Source: Aporrectodea caliginosa (lineage: Eukaryota > Annelida > Clitellata > Crassiclitellata > Lumbricidae). Taken from it: a stretch of DNA of 64,000 nucleotides. The stretch spans positions 1,095,766 through 1,159,765 of the forward strand of contig JACEVL010000162.1 of the NCBI GenBank assembly GCA_020284085.1, given 5' to 3'. Positions 50,346 through 61,759 of the stretch are shown piece after piece (within the stretch, counting starts at the first letter, position 1; every line of letters begins with the position of its first letter). The translations under genes were made by a program, and so were the position numbers. The notes under the pieces are model-generated. The model did no database searches. It was not told the DNA's origin and saw nothing but the letters and a program-made list of their open reading frames with translations.

Positions 50346-50745
50346 AACATTACACAGAATTACCCAAATAAAACAACATTTGAATGAGCTATGGCTATTT
50401 TCTATAGATTTAGGCGATATAATATCTCAGCTACCATAATGATGCACTTTTAATTATGTAAAATATTTAATGTTCGGAGCAACATTAACATCATTTTTTA
50501 CAATTTTATTGCACAATGAATTAACTGAAAAATGATGGTGACTGATCAGTTCATGTTTCTGCACCATGAGCTTGGCACCCACACAGAGAACAACACGTTA
50601 AGTTTGATTTCCTGCACTTGCACGCACGAGACTTGCATAGGTTTAGTTCTTTTTTGTCCAAGCATTCTTTGGGGACGCATTCTATTGTCATTAGTAGCCT
50701 ACTGGTATCAACTTAGATGAATCACAGGCGTCATTTTGCCAAGCA

Positions 50746-50918
50746 TTACGCTGCCGCATCTAGCAGATCAGGCGTGCTACAGTTCACATACTGTCGCTTG
50801 ATAGTGGGATCGCTTGTTATGTTGCTGCAGTGCATCACTTGTTGGTGGAAGACATTCAGGTTGTCTGGTTTCCGAGAGTAGCAGTCTTCGAGCATCGTCA
50901 ACAGAATCAGTTTTAACT
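50746..50918 (-). CDS. Probable last coding exon of the MLK-like kinase
   Basis: The minus strand reads LKLILLTMLEDCYSRKPDNL then NVFHQQV and ends TAA at 50746. MLEDCYSRKPDNL..F resembles kinase subdomain XI (CW..dP..RP.F), though the conserved Arg-Pro pair is not intact. An acceptor TATGTCTACAG before 50918 has the phase needed to join the exon at 53444-53595. It lies between two inverted copies of a repeat element, so linkage is inferred. Confidence 0.5.
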
Positions 50919-51159
50919 CTGTAGACATATCAGAAGAACCTTTCTGCGTCATTGATAGTTTCTTGAATAAGTGGACCTCTTCCCAGATTTCATAATAGTT
51001 TTGTGCCTTCAATGTCGTTTTGGGGATTCTGTATTCCGAAATGCATGAGCTAGATTGGCAAATCGGCACCCATGAAATGATGATTTTGGGTCGCCAGGAC
51101 TTTGGATGCATTAAATTATACATGGGTGTCATTTTGAAACAGCATCTCATGGGAAATGT

Positions 51160-51782
51160 GATGAGTCATAGGGTAAAATTACATCTCATGGGAAATTCGG
51201 CCATAAAAGGTGGAGGTTGGCCATGGAAGAGTTAGTCTGGAAAAGAAAGTCTTGAGATTCCGCCGCGAGCGAGGCATCGGCCTAGAAGTCTCGACTGGTG
51301 AAGAGGACCTGCTGTCGATCTACGGACCAGCCGAGAAGCCGTCGCTAGAGGGCCTGCTCGACAATAGGACAGGAAAGCAGCTGAGCAGTTCTCTCGATGT
51401 CAAGTTGCCTGTAAATGTGACATTGTCGATCGTCTGTGTAAAGAACGAATAAAGCGGTGTTTTATGTGCATACGTGTGTCGCTGATAAGTGGTGACCTAT
51501 TCAAGCCTCTCGATATACCACGAGAACCGGACTAAGGACAACCCTTTGTTGAGATCCGGGGTTTCGAGCATACAGGGAGAGCTCTGAACCACTCGGCGAA
51601 GGAGAGGAACTGAGAAGACCCCGGGTTTTTCGACAATATCATAAAAAATTACTACTTTCTGTCGTCTCAGGCCCATATTTACACACAAGGAATAACCAAA
51701 AGTTCTTATTATAGTTCTTTGCCAAGTTCTTCACATGGTACATGATGCACATTATGGGGATACGCAATAACCTGCCTCATAA
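51160..51782. other. Short ORF of unknown nature
   Basis: An 81-codon plus-strand ORF (51210-51452) has no recognised motif. It may be chance or a fragment of a host exon. Confidence 0.3.
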
Positions 51783-52676
51783 TAGTCTAGGCGCAAAATG
51801 AAAAATCTTGTTTGAGAGGCAAATCATGTTCATTTCTGGAAAAATCCTTTCCCACTAATTCGACCCTGCTGTTGCCAAGCTGGATTTTTGGCCTTAAGAG
51901 TCATTCCGGGTCACTTTAAGGTCAGAAAAATGAAATCTAGCAAAAAGGTAGAATCAACCAAAAATAACAATATTTGGCTGAGTTATGGCCTTTTACCCTT
52001 GATTTTGACCTTTTGACCTTGAATTGACCTTTTGTTTTTGAATTGACCTTTTGACCTTGAATTGACCTTGGGACATGTTAGCCTTTAAGTACTATGTAAA
52101 TGTAGTTCCTATCGGCCGAAGGAAAAAGGTAAAAGAATCACCTAAATAGAACAATATTTGGTTGAGTTATGGCCTTTTCCCCTTGCTTTTGACCTTTTGA
52201 CCTTGAATTGACCTTGGGTCATGTTAGACTTTAAGTACTCTGTATTCTGAAATGTAGCTTTTATCGGCCTGAGCAAAAAAGTAAAAGAATCACCCAACTA
52301 GAAACATATTTGACTGAGTTATGGCCATTTACCCAGATTTTCCTCTGAAATTGCCCTTTTTTACCTTAAAATAACCTTGGATCGCCTGACATTTAGTAAC
52401 CTTGTTTCTTACCACAGGTAGCCCTTATCAAGTCGAGAAAAAGCAAGAAAGAATTAACCGAATTCAACAATTATTGGCTGAGATCTGGCCATTTTTCTCT
52501 GATTTTTGCAAGATTTCATTTGTTATGACCTTGAAATGACCTTCAGACCAAAAATCCAGCCTGGCAACAGCGATTTTCGTAATCAGCAGGGTCGAATTAG
52601 TCTAAAAAAGTATGTTGCCATAAATGAACATGACTTGCCGCTTGCACGATATTTTCAATTTTTTGCGCCTAGTCTA
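51783..52676. mobile_element. Inverted-repeat element with TGACCT-rich tandem repeats
   Basis: The ends TAGTCTAGGCGCAAAA and (reverse) TAGACTAGGCGCAAAA begin ~200-bp imperfect terminal inverted repeats. The middle has two to three ~180-bp repeats with clustered TGACCTT words (51995-52070 and 52185-52225). No ORF and no clear target duplication. Confidence 0.8.
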
Positions 52677-52679
52677 TTA

Positions 52680-53440
52680 GTTGCAGTTACTGTAATGCTG
52701 TTGGAGGTTATAAAACTGTGACAAATTGGTCCTTTCACTGCATCTTGTAAATTAAATCTTCCTGTATGGGCTCCATGTAACGACCGCGAAGAAGATGTCC
52801 ACAGATAGAGCGGAGCCACAGATTCACATTTACTAACCTTGTGCACATAGCAAGTGCCATTATATAGAAGAAAATAAATAACAGTAGTAATAAGCTCACT
52901 GACCTGCTCCAAAAATTTCATCCATATCTGATGTCATTTCTCACCAAGCTGAATAATCGAACTAGAAATTTCGCGTAAATTCGAACACTTACCCTCTCAC
53001 AGCTCCGTAGATGTATGTTTTGCAATTGCATATAAGTATTCTTTAAGATCATTTGTGATTGAATCACTGTGATTGTTCTTATCCGATGGCCCCGCAGTGC
53101 TTTGCAGGTGATTCAAAAAACTTCATACATACTAGCTTACTTACTTACACTTCATGCCGATAAACTTTCAAACTAGAATCATCGTTGACGGATCTGCAAC
53201 GCGGCCATGTATTGGCTACTGTTTCGTTAACTGTGGTTGGTCATAGTTTTAGTTTGCATATGAAGCCATTCGCTGATTGTTTTTGCGCTTGCTACATGAG
53301 GGTAAATTGATTGCGTATAAGTAATGTTAGACAAAATATTTCTAACTTCGGGCATCAGGATGTGACAGTGACGTCCTCGTATGAATTATAAACGATTAAA
53401 TACAGAAGGAAGAATGATCATGCGTCCTAATATTTGAACT
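52680..53440. other. Intron or intergenic, nothing recognised
   Basis: Lies between probable kinase exons; no coding or repeat signal. Confidence 0.4.
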
Positions 53441-53443
53441 TAC

Positions 53444-53595
53444 TCTTAAGAAGTAGCTTATAATCATCTGGAAATGACTGATCTAGAGGTAAATTATCCA
53501 GTTCTCCAACTTGTGATTTAAACATAATTGTTCTTGGTTCCAGTCGTTCATGCGGAGTGTCTCCAGATAGCATCTCCCATACCACTACTCCATAG
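53444..53595 (-). CDS. MLK-like kinase, exon 3 (subdomains IX-X)
   Basis: The acceptor TTTTCCATTTTAG precedes 53595, and a GTAAGT donor follows 53444. The exon gives YGVVVWEMLSGDTPHERLEP then FPDDYKLLLK. Joined in phase 2 to the exon ending at 55866, the junction forms SDVW-S-YGVVVWEM, the expected subdomain IX sequence. It leaves phase 1. Confidence 0.88.
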
Positions 53596-53827
53596 CTAAA
53601 ATGGAAAAATCCTAGGTTATCAAACATGGAAACCATAATTGATTCATTTTCCGGTTACATAGTAAAATCACTAATTCAACAAGCCAAAAAATATTTTTCC
53701 AAGTGACATTTTTTTCTTTGGAACAAATCTTGAATATGTCTATTTCACAAATATATATTTAGTTTTGCACTAATATGTAAACGTAGGAAGTTTTTGGTAG
53801 AAAAAAAAATAGCCCTACTAAAATATT

Positions 53828-54915
53828 TGTCCACTCCATTACTGCATACATATGAGATCTGTTTATACAGTGTACAGCTTCTGTTGTGTATCTTTGCATG
53901 CCAATATGTTTTTAGTATTAATATTTATGAAATAGAAATAAAAGAAATTTGAATACATATGATTGGTTGATTCCCATCACAGTTTTATTTATTTAAGAAA
54001 GGTCCACTTCGTTACGGAAAGAAAAGCAATTAATGTCAAGTTGAATAAAAAAAATACCCAAGTAAATGAAAAGAAAACACTTGAGTCAGTCATTCCCATT
54101 GATCGAATAAACAGAAAACACTGAAATGTTTATGGTATTGTCTTAAAAATCTGCTCACAGCATCAAAATACTACACCATTTAGCCTATAATAAGTCCACT
54201 CCGTTACTATCTGTCGAGTGTCGAGCACAGTTTTTCCACTCCGTTACATAGCTATCCCATGCGTTACCAAATAAATGTTAACGGAGTGGACAGGTAACGG
54301 AGTGGACAATTTGTGTTGCAGCACGGTAAGTACCATATTATCGCTCATGCGTCCACATCAATCTTTGGTAAAATCATTATTTTCCTTATAAGCGTTATAA
54401 TACAAATATTATTGGAATTAGACTTATTTATAATCATGGCAAAAATGCAGTAACGGAGTGGCTGCATAATAAAAAAACACCTCTGGTACGAAATAAATGA
54501 AAATTTGTAAGAAATTTGTCGGACCATGGAAATCGTTTGTGAAGCTATTAATAACTTACATAGATCTTCACAGAAGAGATGATTCCAGTTGCGCGGCCAC
54601 ATAATTAAATGGCTCTGAGATGCAAGATTATTTTTACATGGTAACGGAGTATACATAAATCCTGGGGACAAGTTTAAAATTTTTTATTATTTTTACATGG
54701 TAACGGAGTATACATAAATCCTGGGGACAAGTTTAAAAGAATTTCTTTTAATTATACTGAAGATCCGGTTCACCAAGTTGTATTTTAAAACATACACAAA
54801 TATATAATACATAAGAAACACGTTAATTTTTTTGTTCAATACAAATCATTTTGAAATTGTAGACTAACGCAATAAGTACTATAGCCTAGGGAAAGTATCG
54901 GAGTGGAACGTTTTA
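53828..54915. repeat. Array of GTAACGGAGTGGAC motifs in both orientations, in a kinase intron
   Basis: GTCCACTCCGTTAC-like words occur at ~53828, 54000, 54192 and 54235. The inverse GTAACGGAGTGGAC occurs at ~54278, 54292, 54450, 54641, 54700 and 54897. This symmetry suggests a decayed foldback element. An exact ~58-bp tandem copy (GGTAACGGAGTATACATAAATCC) lies at 54640-54740. Confidence 0.75.
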
Positions 54916-55865
54916 AATTGAAAATAAATTTTAATAAATTACGTTATTGCTTTAAATTACTTTCAAATAACTGAAATTGTTGACTGATCAAATACATTTT
55001 AATATCAACACTTAGCATAATCAGACTAGGTATAGTTTTTCGAGAAATGACCGGGGACACCTGAATTCTGAATTTACCATGTTATCGGAGAATGACTCAA
55101 TTACGAACTTCCAAGCAGTGCAATCAAGCCGAGACATAAATTATTCATCGAATTTTCTTCATGTGGAATGTCACTAACTTATTATTCATGACCTTACCTG
55201 TTGAGCCGTATACTTTAATTCCTGTCGGTATTGGTGGAGAGGCTGTTGTGCATTGCGAGCTGTATGAAAGGTTTTAAGGTTGAGTCTTAAGGCTGAGTAT
55301 TGAGGCTGAATGACAGAGCGGGTTGACAGAAGAATCCGAAAATTTGAGAGGTTTTGTTTTGACGGGGAGCTCGAAAGTGGAGAAACGTTTACTTCCTCCA
55401 GTCCTTGTCTCCCTCGGTAATGGAGGCACTAGACGTGATCCAGAGAGAGAAGAACGCATCTGGAATCTAAGATTGGTCGTCAAGTGACGCGAATCAATTT
55501 TCTTTCTCTGTGGATGCTACGAATGGAATCCTAAGCGAGGGAAGTATTTCAATAATCTGACATTTTAAATGCCTATTTCCCTCTTTATGTGAGTGAAGGA
55601 TATTTTGTCAGTTCATAAAATGTATCATACCTTATCGCCTATGTACAAAATTTAATGTGATTATTGGACTAACAAACAGGTTCTTGACTTCTGGTTCTCT
55701 GACTTAACGAATTTCGACCGGTCTTATCTAGCAGATGATGTTTTTGACTGAAATCGGTCCTCGTCTGATGCTGTATATACTATAGAAATCGCGCAAAAAG
55801 TGTAGATCAGATTAAAATACATTAGATTACTTAGACGAGATTAGATTAGATTAGGTATGACTAAC
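54915..55865. other. Intronic sequence, nothing recognised
   Basis: Remainder of the intron between kinase exons 2 and 3; a 70-codon antisense ORF (55274-55483) has no known motif. Confidence 0.4.
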
Positions 55866-56044
55866 CTCCATACGTCACTGGCTTTGGAAAACCGTTGATT
55901 TATAAGGACTTCAGGTGCCATGTAAGCACATGTTCCTACCAATGACATTGTGGTTGTATGGTCGTGTTCTTTGACTTCATCAAAGTCTGCAATCTTCAGA
56001 ATCATGCGAGGATTACGAACAGCGAAAGGTTCCATCAGCAAAAA
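55866..56044 (-). CDS. MLK-like kinase, exon 2 (activation segment)
   Basis: LLMEPFAVRNPRMILKIADF then DEVKEHDHTTTMSLVGTCAY and MAPEVLINQRFSKASDVW. The HTTTMS.VGT.AYMAPEV segment resembles MLK-type kinases (HRTTKMSAAGTYAWMAPEV). The DFG motif reads DFD, a loss of the conserved Gly. The acceptor is TTTCGAGCAG before 56044 and the donor GTTAGT follows 55866. A run of five T (bases 56040-56044) at the start puts the exon one base out of phase with exon 1. Confidence 0.85.
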
Positions 56045-56446
56045 CTGCTCGAAATAAAATATCAATAGCCAATACACAGAGTAGTAGGCACAATTAATTA
56101 TTTTGATTTGGTTTCTAAGCCTAAAGCGCTTCAAGGACGCGCAGAAAATTAATGATAAGCCTCTTAAGCAACTCGACAGGTAAAAATTTCGTCAGCTTCT
56201 CGATAAACTGCATTTCATTTCTGGGATTCAATTCATTTAACAGCAACAACTCATGAATCCAAGAAAAACACGTTAATTGATATTCGTATCAGCGCCATTA
56301 ATGTGTCTTATTTTGAATACACAGGGTGATCTTCATCCAGCTGCGGATGTCCTATTGTATCTATTATGGAATTGCGATTAACATAGTAAATAGATTAATA
56401 ATAAGTGGTTTAGAGAGGTAAGAAGATTTTCATGTTCATCACTCAC

Positions 56447-56897
56447 TGTTTGAAGATTTCAAGTCTCTGTGAACAATTTTGTTCCGATGAAGGTAGAGCA
56501 TTCCCTCTGCAATCTGTTTTGCCCAGTCTGTTACGACGCCAATTGGCAGTTTGTTTCCAGACCCCAGTGACCTTAATGCTTTATATAACGAACCAGCCGC
56601 AAATTCCATCACAATGAACATTGCTTTCGGAAGTTGGCTTAAATCGACCGAGTGAATTCTCGTTAAGTGCTTGTGTTCAAGCGAGGTCCAGATCTGTTGC
56701 TTTTCTTCTATGTCCTTTATGAAATCGTCAGTGACTTTTCCATCTGCGAACGTAGCCTGTTTAAGTGCCACTTGCAACCCATGCCAATGAATGGGACCAT
56801 ACACATTACCAGATGTTCCTCTGCTCAAATAATATGCAAGAGTTGTATATTTGTTGAAAAAGTCTGAGTCAAGGTTCGGATATCTAGCCACAGCCAT
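56447..56897 (-). CDS. MLK-like (TKL) kinase, exon 1 (N-lobe to catalytic loop)
   Basis: The likely start is ATG 56897 (MAVARYPNLDSDFFNKYTTL), nine bases after an acceptor-like TTTTTTCTAG, so a 5' leader exon is possible. The glycine loop reads LSRGTSGNVYG, the ATP-anchoring Lys is in VALK, the C-helix Glu is in FIKDIEEKQQIW, hinge region MEFAAGSLYKAL, and the catalytic loop HRDLKSSN. HRDLKSSN is typical of mixed-lineage/TKL kinases, which act as cytoplasmic MAP3K-type Ser/Thr kinases. The donor A|GTGAGT follows 56447 (phase 1). Not assigned to a named ortholog. Confidence 0.9.
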
Positions 56898-56949
56898 TAT
56901 GTAGAATCTAGAAAAAACCCAGACCAAATCTTGATCAAAGTGGACGTCA

Positions 56950-57610
56950 GGATTTAGGTTTCTGTCATTTATTGAAACGCAATACGAGAAAACCAGTTCT
57001 TGAGACAATGAAGAACAATTGAATGATCCACAGTATCAAAAGCAGCAGACAAGTCAAGAAGAAAAAGTGCTGTCACCTTACCCCCATCCATTGAGCATAT
57101 GATGTCATTGTGAACAGTAGGAAGTGCAGATTCTGTTGAGTGAAACTAACGATATCTGTACTTTTTTACGTCCGAAGACAGAAACAAAACATACATGCAC
57201 AAATCTGAACAAAGATAAAAATCAAACGCACAGATTGCGAAAATGTTCGTAAAGATCATTTATGCAACTAAATTTACCGTTCAAGATGCCGACGAGTTCA
57301 GAGTCACAAAGAAAGTGCTCAACAACGTAACACCAGAAAATATCATGGAGAAAATTAGATGTTGAATGAACTAGTCGCCTATAGAACATCATGCGACGTG
57401 TCTTAATAATGTGATATGCAGACTGAAAAAAGGAGATTAGTGAGTTTAATGACAGGTGTGTTTGCATGCGATTCATGACAGTCCGTTCAAGGATTTTAGA
57501 TATAAAATTCAAGGTTGAGATGGGCCTGTAATTTTACAGATCATTAGGAACAAGAGAAGGTTTCTTAAGCAGCGGATGAACTATGTTGCTATGGCATGAG
57601 AACGCAACAC
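56950..57610 (-). pseudogene. LINE reverse transcriptase fragment
   Basis: VHPLLKKPSLVPNDL, stop, NYRPISTLNFISKILERTVM, QTHLSLNSLISFFQSAYH, then after decay STFFLLDLSAAFDTVDHSIV. These are the consecutive reverse-transcriptase blocks of CR1/L2-like LINEs, with stops and deletions. It abuts the kinase start region upstream. Confidence 0.9.
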
Positions 57611-57919
57611 ATCGTCAGGGCAAACCTTTCTTCAATATTATGTTTCCAATTGGCAATGACGCTTAAACGCCTGTAATCAGACTCCTCTAGGTAAGTCTAC
57701 TGAGTTCCGTTTTCTATGCTTGACTGCCGTACTTCAGTGTACACGAAATCCCCAAATTCAAAAGGTTTACCCATCTGGATCACCTATAATTGTAATTAAC
57801 AACTTCTATTGCGCCGGTGTCCAATGCACAAGGCATCAACCGAAAATAAAATACACTAAACATACACTAATTTACAGCAGGAGACCCCGATTCTTTGGAA
57901 CAAAATGAGAACGGTGCTT

Positions 57920-57986
57920 CGCTCTGTTGAAGTTTTTCAAAATGCATCCAGAGTCTGGATGCATTTTGGAAAACTTCAACAGAGCG
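57920..57986. repeat. 67-bp near-perfect palindrome
   Basis: Two 33-bp arms starting CGCTCTGTTGAAGTTTT are separated by one base and differ at one position. It could form a cruciform or a long hairpin. Confidence 0.95.
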
Positions 57987-57989
57987 AAT

Positions 57990-59522
57990 CCAGACGCCTT
58001 GAATGAAAACACTTTAAGCTATTATAATAGGCGTGCTCCACAAACAAAAACCGGTAGCAGGACTAATGCGAAATCATTAGCCATTGATTCATTGACAGTT
58101 ATCACGTTGCAACCGATCTCAATCCTGTATTCTGCTTTTCTATTTATCTCCACCAAACTCGTCGTTGATCCACTAACATAATTATGCCTCTGGATCCGCT
58201 GTCATACGTCATATGCCTCAGTCCTTTTCTACTCTGATCCACTCACTATTCTGCCTTCCAATATCTCTCCTTCGAAGTGAAACACGCCTTAGCAGCAGTG
58301 GCGTAAATCATAGAGGGGGAAAGTCCCCCAAAAGTTTTGTCTGAGGCCTATCTGTCCCCCAAAATATACAAAACTCCGGCCCCGAAAAAATCTGTCCCCC
58401 TAAAGTTATGTACAGATTTTCGCCTCTGCTTAGCAACTCTTTTGCCTCATTCTCTCTATGCTATTCGGATAAATTTCGTATTAATAAAATTTATTAATAC
58501 AGTTAATGTTGTAGGGCGATCTATAATGGGATTTATTATTATTAACTATGACATCTATAATGACCTACTTCATGGTCACCATTAGGATTCCACTACGAGA
58601 ATAAGTCGGTAGACCTATTGGATTCAACCTGGGGAACTAACTACTAGAGGAAGGAAACATAATTTATACACTCGATCGTATATAAAGGTAATTTAATGTA
58701 AGCAATTAATTCTAGCGATAGATAAATGAAATCAAGATAATAAAAATAAAGCAATGAAGTCATAATGAACCTAAGAATAAGAATTAACTCTCATACCGGA
58801 ATTCAGAGAAACGATCATCAGCCAAACAATGATTCTTTTAGGTCATGGAACCCGCAAGAATGACGTGATCAGGGTTTGCGCGGCTTATATATAGATTTCC
58901 GGGGCTTGGGTTGGTCACGTGGTACATCCGGGGTTCAAATCTCGGGTGCAAACTAATTGGGAGAACCGAACGGAAATGGTTTCTACCCCGGCGCAAGTCT
59001 ATTCTTTACTACAAAAAGGTACGCTACTGACTGAACGTCCTCTTTGCCTAATGAAAACCAACTGATGATAATTATATTGCGTATCGGTTTCACAAATTCT
59101 TCTTCATCACTTTCTGAAAGAACTGTCCTCCTACCAGAAGAATGATTGAAACCTTTAACCTGCCCTTAGATCTGTCACACAAGGTTGAATTTGACAAGGG
59201 TGGACACATCTCAGCAGGGTTTAACCATTTTGCCCGACTTTGACACAAGCCTATATGGCAAAGTTGGACAGCAAACAGCTCCAGTTGAAACTAGTTCAAT
59301 ATCACTCAAACAAGTTGCTCAAAAAGTTATCATATTATGACCTGATAATAGTAATTCAGACTCTTCCTCTTCAGTAATAAAATTATCATAAAGCCATATG
59401 CGTGAAGCAAGAACTTCACTGTCAACCTCTAAAAATCTAGAAATTCGATATACATAAAAGTCAACTTCTTAAACAGGAGGCAATAATCTCTTGCAAGCTA
59501 TTGAGTTTTATTCACTCTGTAA
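57990..59522. other. No gene; possible SINE fragment and short repeat
   Basis: Bases ~58320-58410 with TCTGTCCCCC words resemble ~19905. At 58885-58945 a box-B-like GGGGTTCAAATCTCG follows TGGTTGGTCACGTGG-like sequence and may be a tRNA-derived SINE head. No coding gene. Confidence 0.35.
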
Positions 59523-59990
59523 CAGGGTTGCCAGATTTCGGAATCCTTGGTCGCGAAGTGACGTCAAAAAGTAGCCCAAAAGTCGCGAGCTGAACAGCTA
59601 AATGAAAACATTAATAAATTTTTGTAAGATACGTCTCGGTACGTCAACATACATGCTCTTTTGGTTTCGCCAAATCACGTAATGAAACCATTGGCGTAAA
59701 AATTTAGCTTGCAGTCTGCTTCGTGTTACTGTAGACTAGTCCGTACTTCGGAGAGCATGTATTCATTTACTAAGTAAGCAACACCACATAAGAATAGTAG
59801 CTAGTAACAGTGACCTACATGTAGTAGCCTAATGCGATCAATTTATGAGAATTCATAATGTCGCCGTGGCGACCGCGGGACAACTCAAAAGTAGCCCAAA
59901 TATCGCGAGGTCGCGAGGACGAAATTTTCAGTCGCGAGCGCATTGAAAAGTAGCCCAACTCGCGCTTTTCGCGACGACCTGGCAACCCTG
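59523..59990. mobile_element. hAT non-autonomous element, 468 bp, TSD CTCTGTAA
   Basis: The terminal repeats CAGGGTTGCCAGATTTCGG and (reverse) CAGGGTTGCCAGGTCGTCGCG are standard hAT termini. An identical 8-bp CTCTGTAA flanks it at 59515-59522 and 59991-59998. AAAAGTAGCCCAA and TCGCGA words repeat inside near both ends. No transposase ORF. Confidence 0.95.
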
Positions 59991-59998
59991 CTCTGTAA

Positions 59999-61330
59999 AT
60001 ATAATTTATCATACTGCCTCCTGTTGATCGAAGTCTTTTCTGCGTGGCAGGCTGCTACAATATTTGTCCAAGATTGCACGATGTCTGACTTTGTATGAAT
60101 TCACCCTATATGTAGTGATAGTGGCTGTAGCAAGTGGCCATTTTCCTGCTCGGTCAGATCTCTCTCTGCAGTTCTGATATCACACAGGGAAATGTTATCG
60201 ATCCATTTTTGGTTACACTCTCTACTTCACCATTCAGCAAATAGCCAGTGTTTATGGAACCCAGAAGCAGCGGTTCTCCGACAGCACTCAGCTTTGCATT
60301 GCTCGATCATATATTCTCAGTCCGACAAACAATTATACTCGAAGAGAGCTTCACTTCAGTGTATTCATGGTTCTGCGTAAATGGTCTGGTCGACAAAACA
60401 GAACAGATAAATCCGGGGCAATTGAGACGTATGTCTGGCTCAGGTCAAAGGCATCCTTTCTTTCCCGTACCATTCCAGCATTGACTTTGCTATCACTGTT
60501 GTTCTGCTACTAAAAACTGTGAAAAACACATGGAGTAACTATGGTTAATAATCTCACACATCGACCTCACACAATAAGCATTTACAAATCGTGTTTCTAT
60601 CATAACAGGGCAATACGTCACAATAAGGTATGCTCTTAACAAAGACGTCTGCTCTTAACAAAGACGTAGCAAACCTGCTCTCTTATCTGATCTCACCGCG
60701 ATTACGCAACCTCATTTTTTCGCTGGTATCAAGAACCGTGAACGCAACAGGCTTCATCGCATCTAAAAGTTCCTGGCCGCATGATGTTGCCTGCATTTTC
60801 TCAAACAAAAAAACCTCCGTCAGCGTATTGGCTCAATTGAGAATAAGATTTAAATATCAATAACACTGCTAAAAATAATAATAATTATTATTATTATTAA
60901 CATGATTATTATTGTAATTATTAGTTCGTGACTTCTTATTGCCGGTGTATACTGCACAAGGCGTCAATCGATGGCGCACGAACACCAATCCGTAATTATT
61001 AGGTTAACAACATTCAGAAGATCAGTGTGATTGAAACTGACCTTTCTGACCTATGAAGACTTACAACCAAAAGAGTGCCTACCGTCTTGTTATTGACCTA
61101 AAACTTATATTGACAATCTTACAAAGTTGAGGGAGGCTCACTGAGTGAAACCGACGGGAAAATGTATGAACAACGCGAACACTAAATTTAAGTTAAATTT
61201 CCTATTAGTCGAGTACAAGTACTGATACGCCCTTTGCTTTTCCGGCATTCGTTGATGAAGACTAGGCATACCATTTTCAGAATTATATGCAATACCCATT
61301 ACATAATCGCACCTAAACCAAACCTTGAGT
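59999..61330. other. No gene recognised
   Basis: Short ORFs without motifs; a small ATT run at 60875-60900. Confidence 0.4.
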
Positions 61331-61375
61331 AGTTTTCTTGAAGGGGCGCTATACAAATGTTCGATATGGATGAGT
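61330..61375 (+). repeat. LINE/SINE 3' tail fragment
   Basis: GAGTAGTTTTCTTGAAGG then GGCGCTATACAAATG matches the 3' ends at 7073-7115 and 63637-63680. Confidence 0.7.
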
Positions 61376-61565
61376 GAATTAATGAATTAATGTAGTATCG
61401 ACATGCCAATATTTCAATAATTAAAAGGAAATAAAGAACTGTAGTCCATGAAGCCAGCACATTCTTGAAATAAAGACTACTGAAGCATTTGTTGAACCAA
61501 GTATGCTATAATAAAGTTGATTGGTTGTCTATAAATATTATGTGACTGTAACCTAGCTCACGTTG

Positions 61566-61752
61566 AAATAAAGTCTCCCGGGGAGAGTTTATTTCAACGG
61601 GACTGAAGTCTCTGCCCCCGGAGACTTAGTTTTGGAATAGTCTCCGGGGGCAAATTTGTTGTGAAACAGATCCTCCAGGGGAGAATCTGTTTCGAAATAG
61701 AGTCTCCGGGGGGGGAGACTTTTAAGGGGATACTCTGTCAAGAGACACCGGC
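61566..61752. repeat. GAGACTC-type foldback arm
   Basis: Alternating GTCTCCGGGGGAGAC-like words with TTTCGAAATAGAGTCTCC end in GAGACACCGGC, the terminus seen at 5879-5887 and 18032-18040. Only one arm is evident, so it is a solo or compact copy. Confidence 0.75.
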
Positions 61753-61759
61753 TAACATT

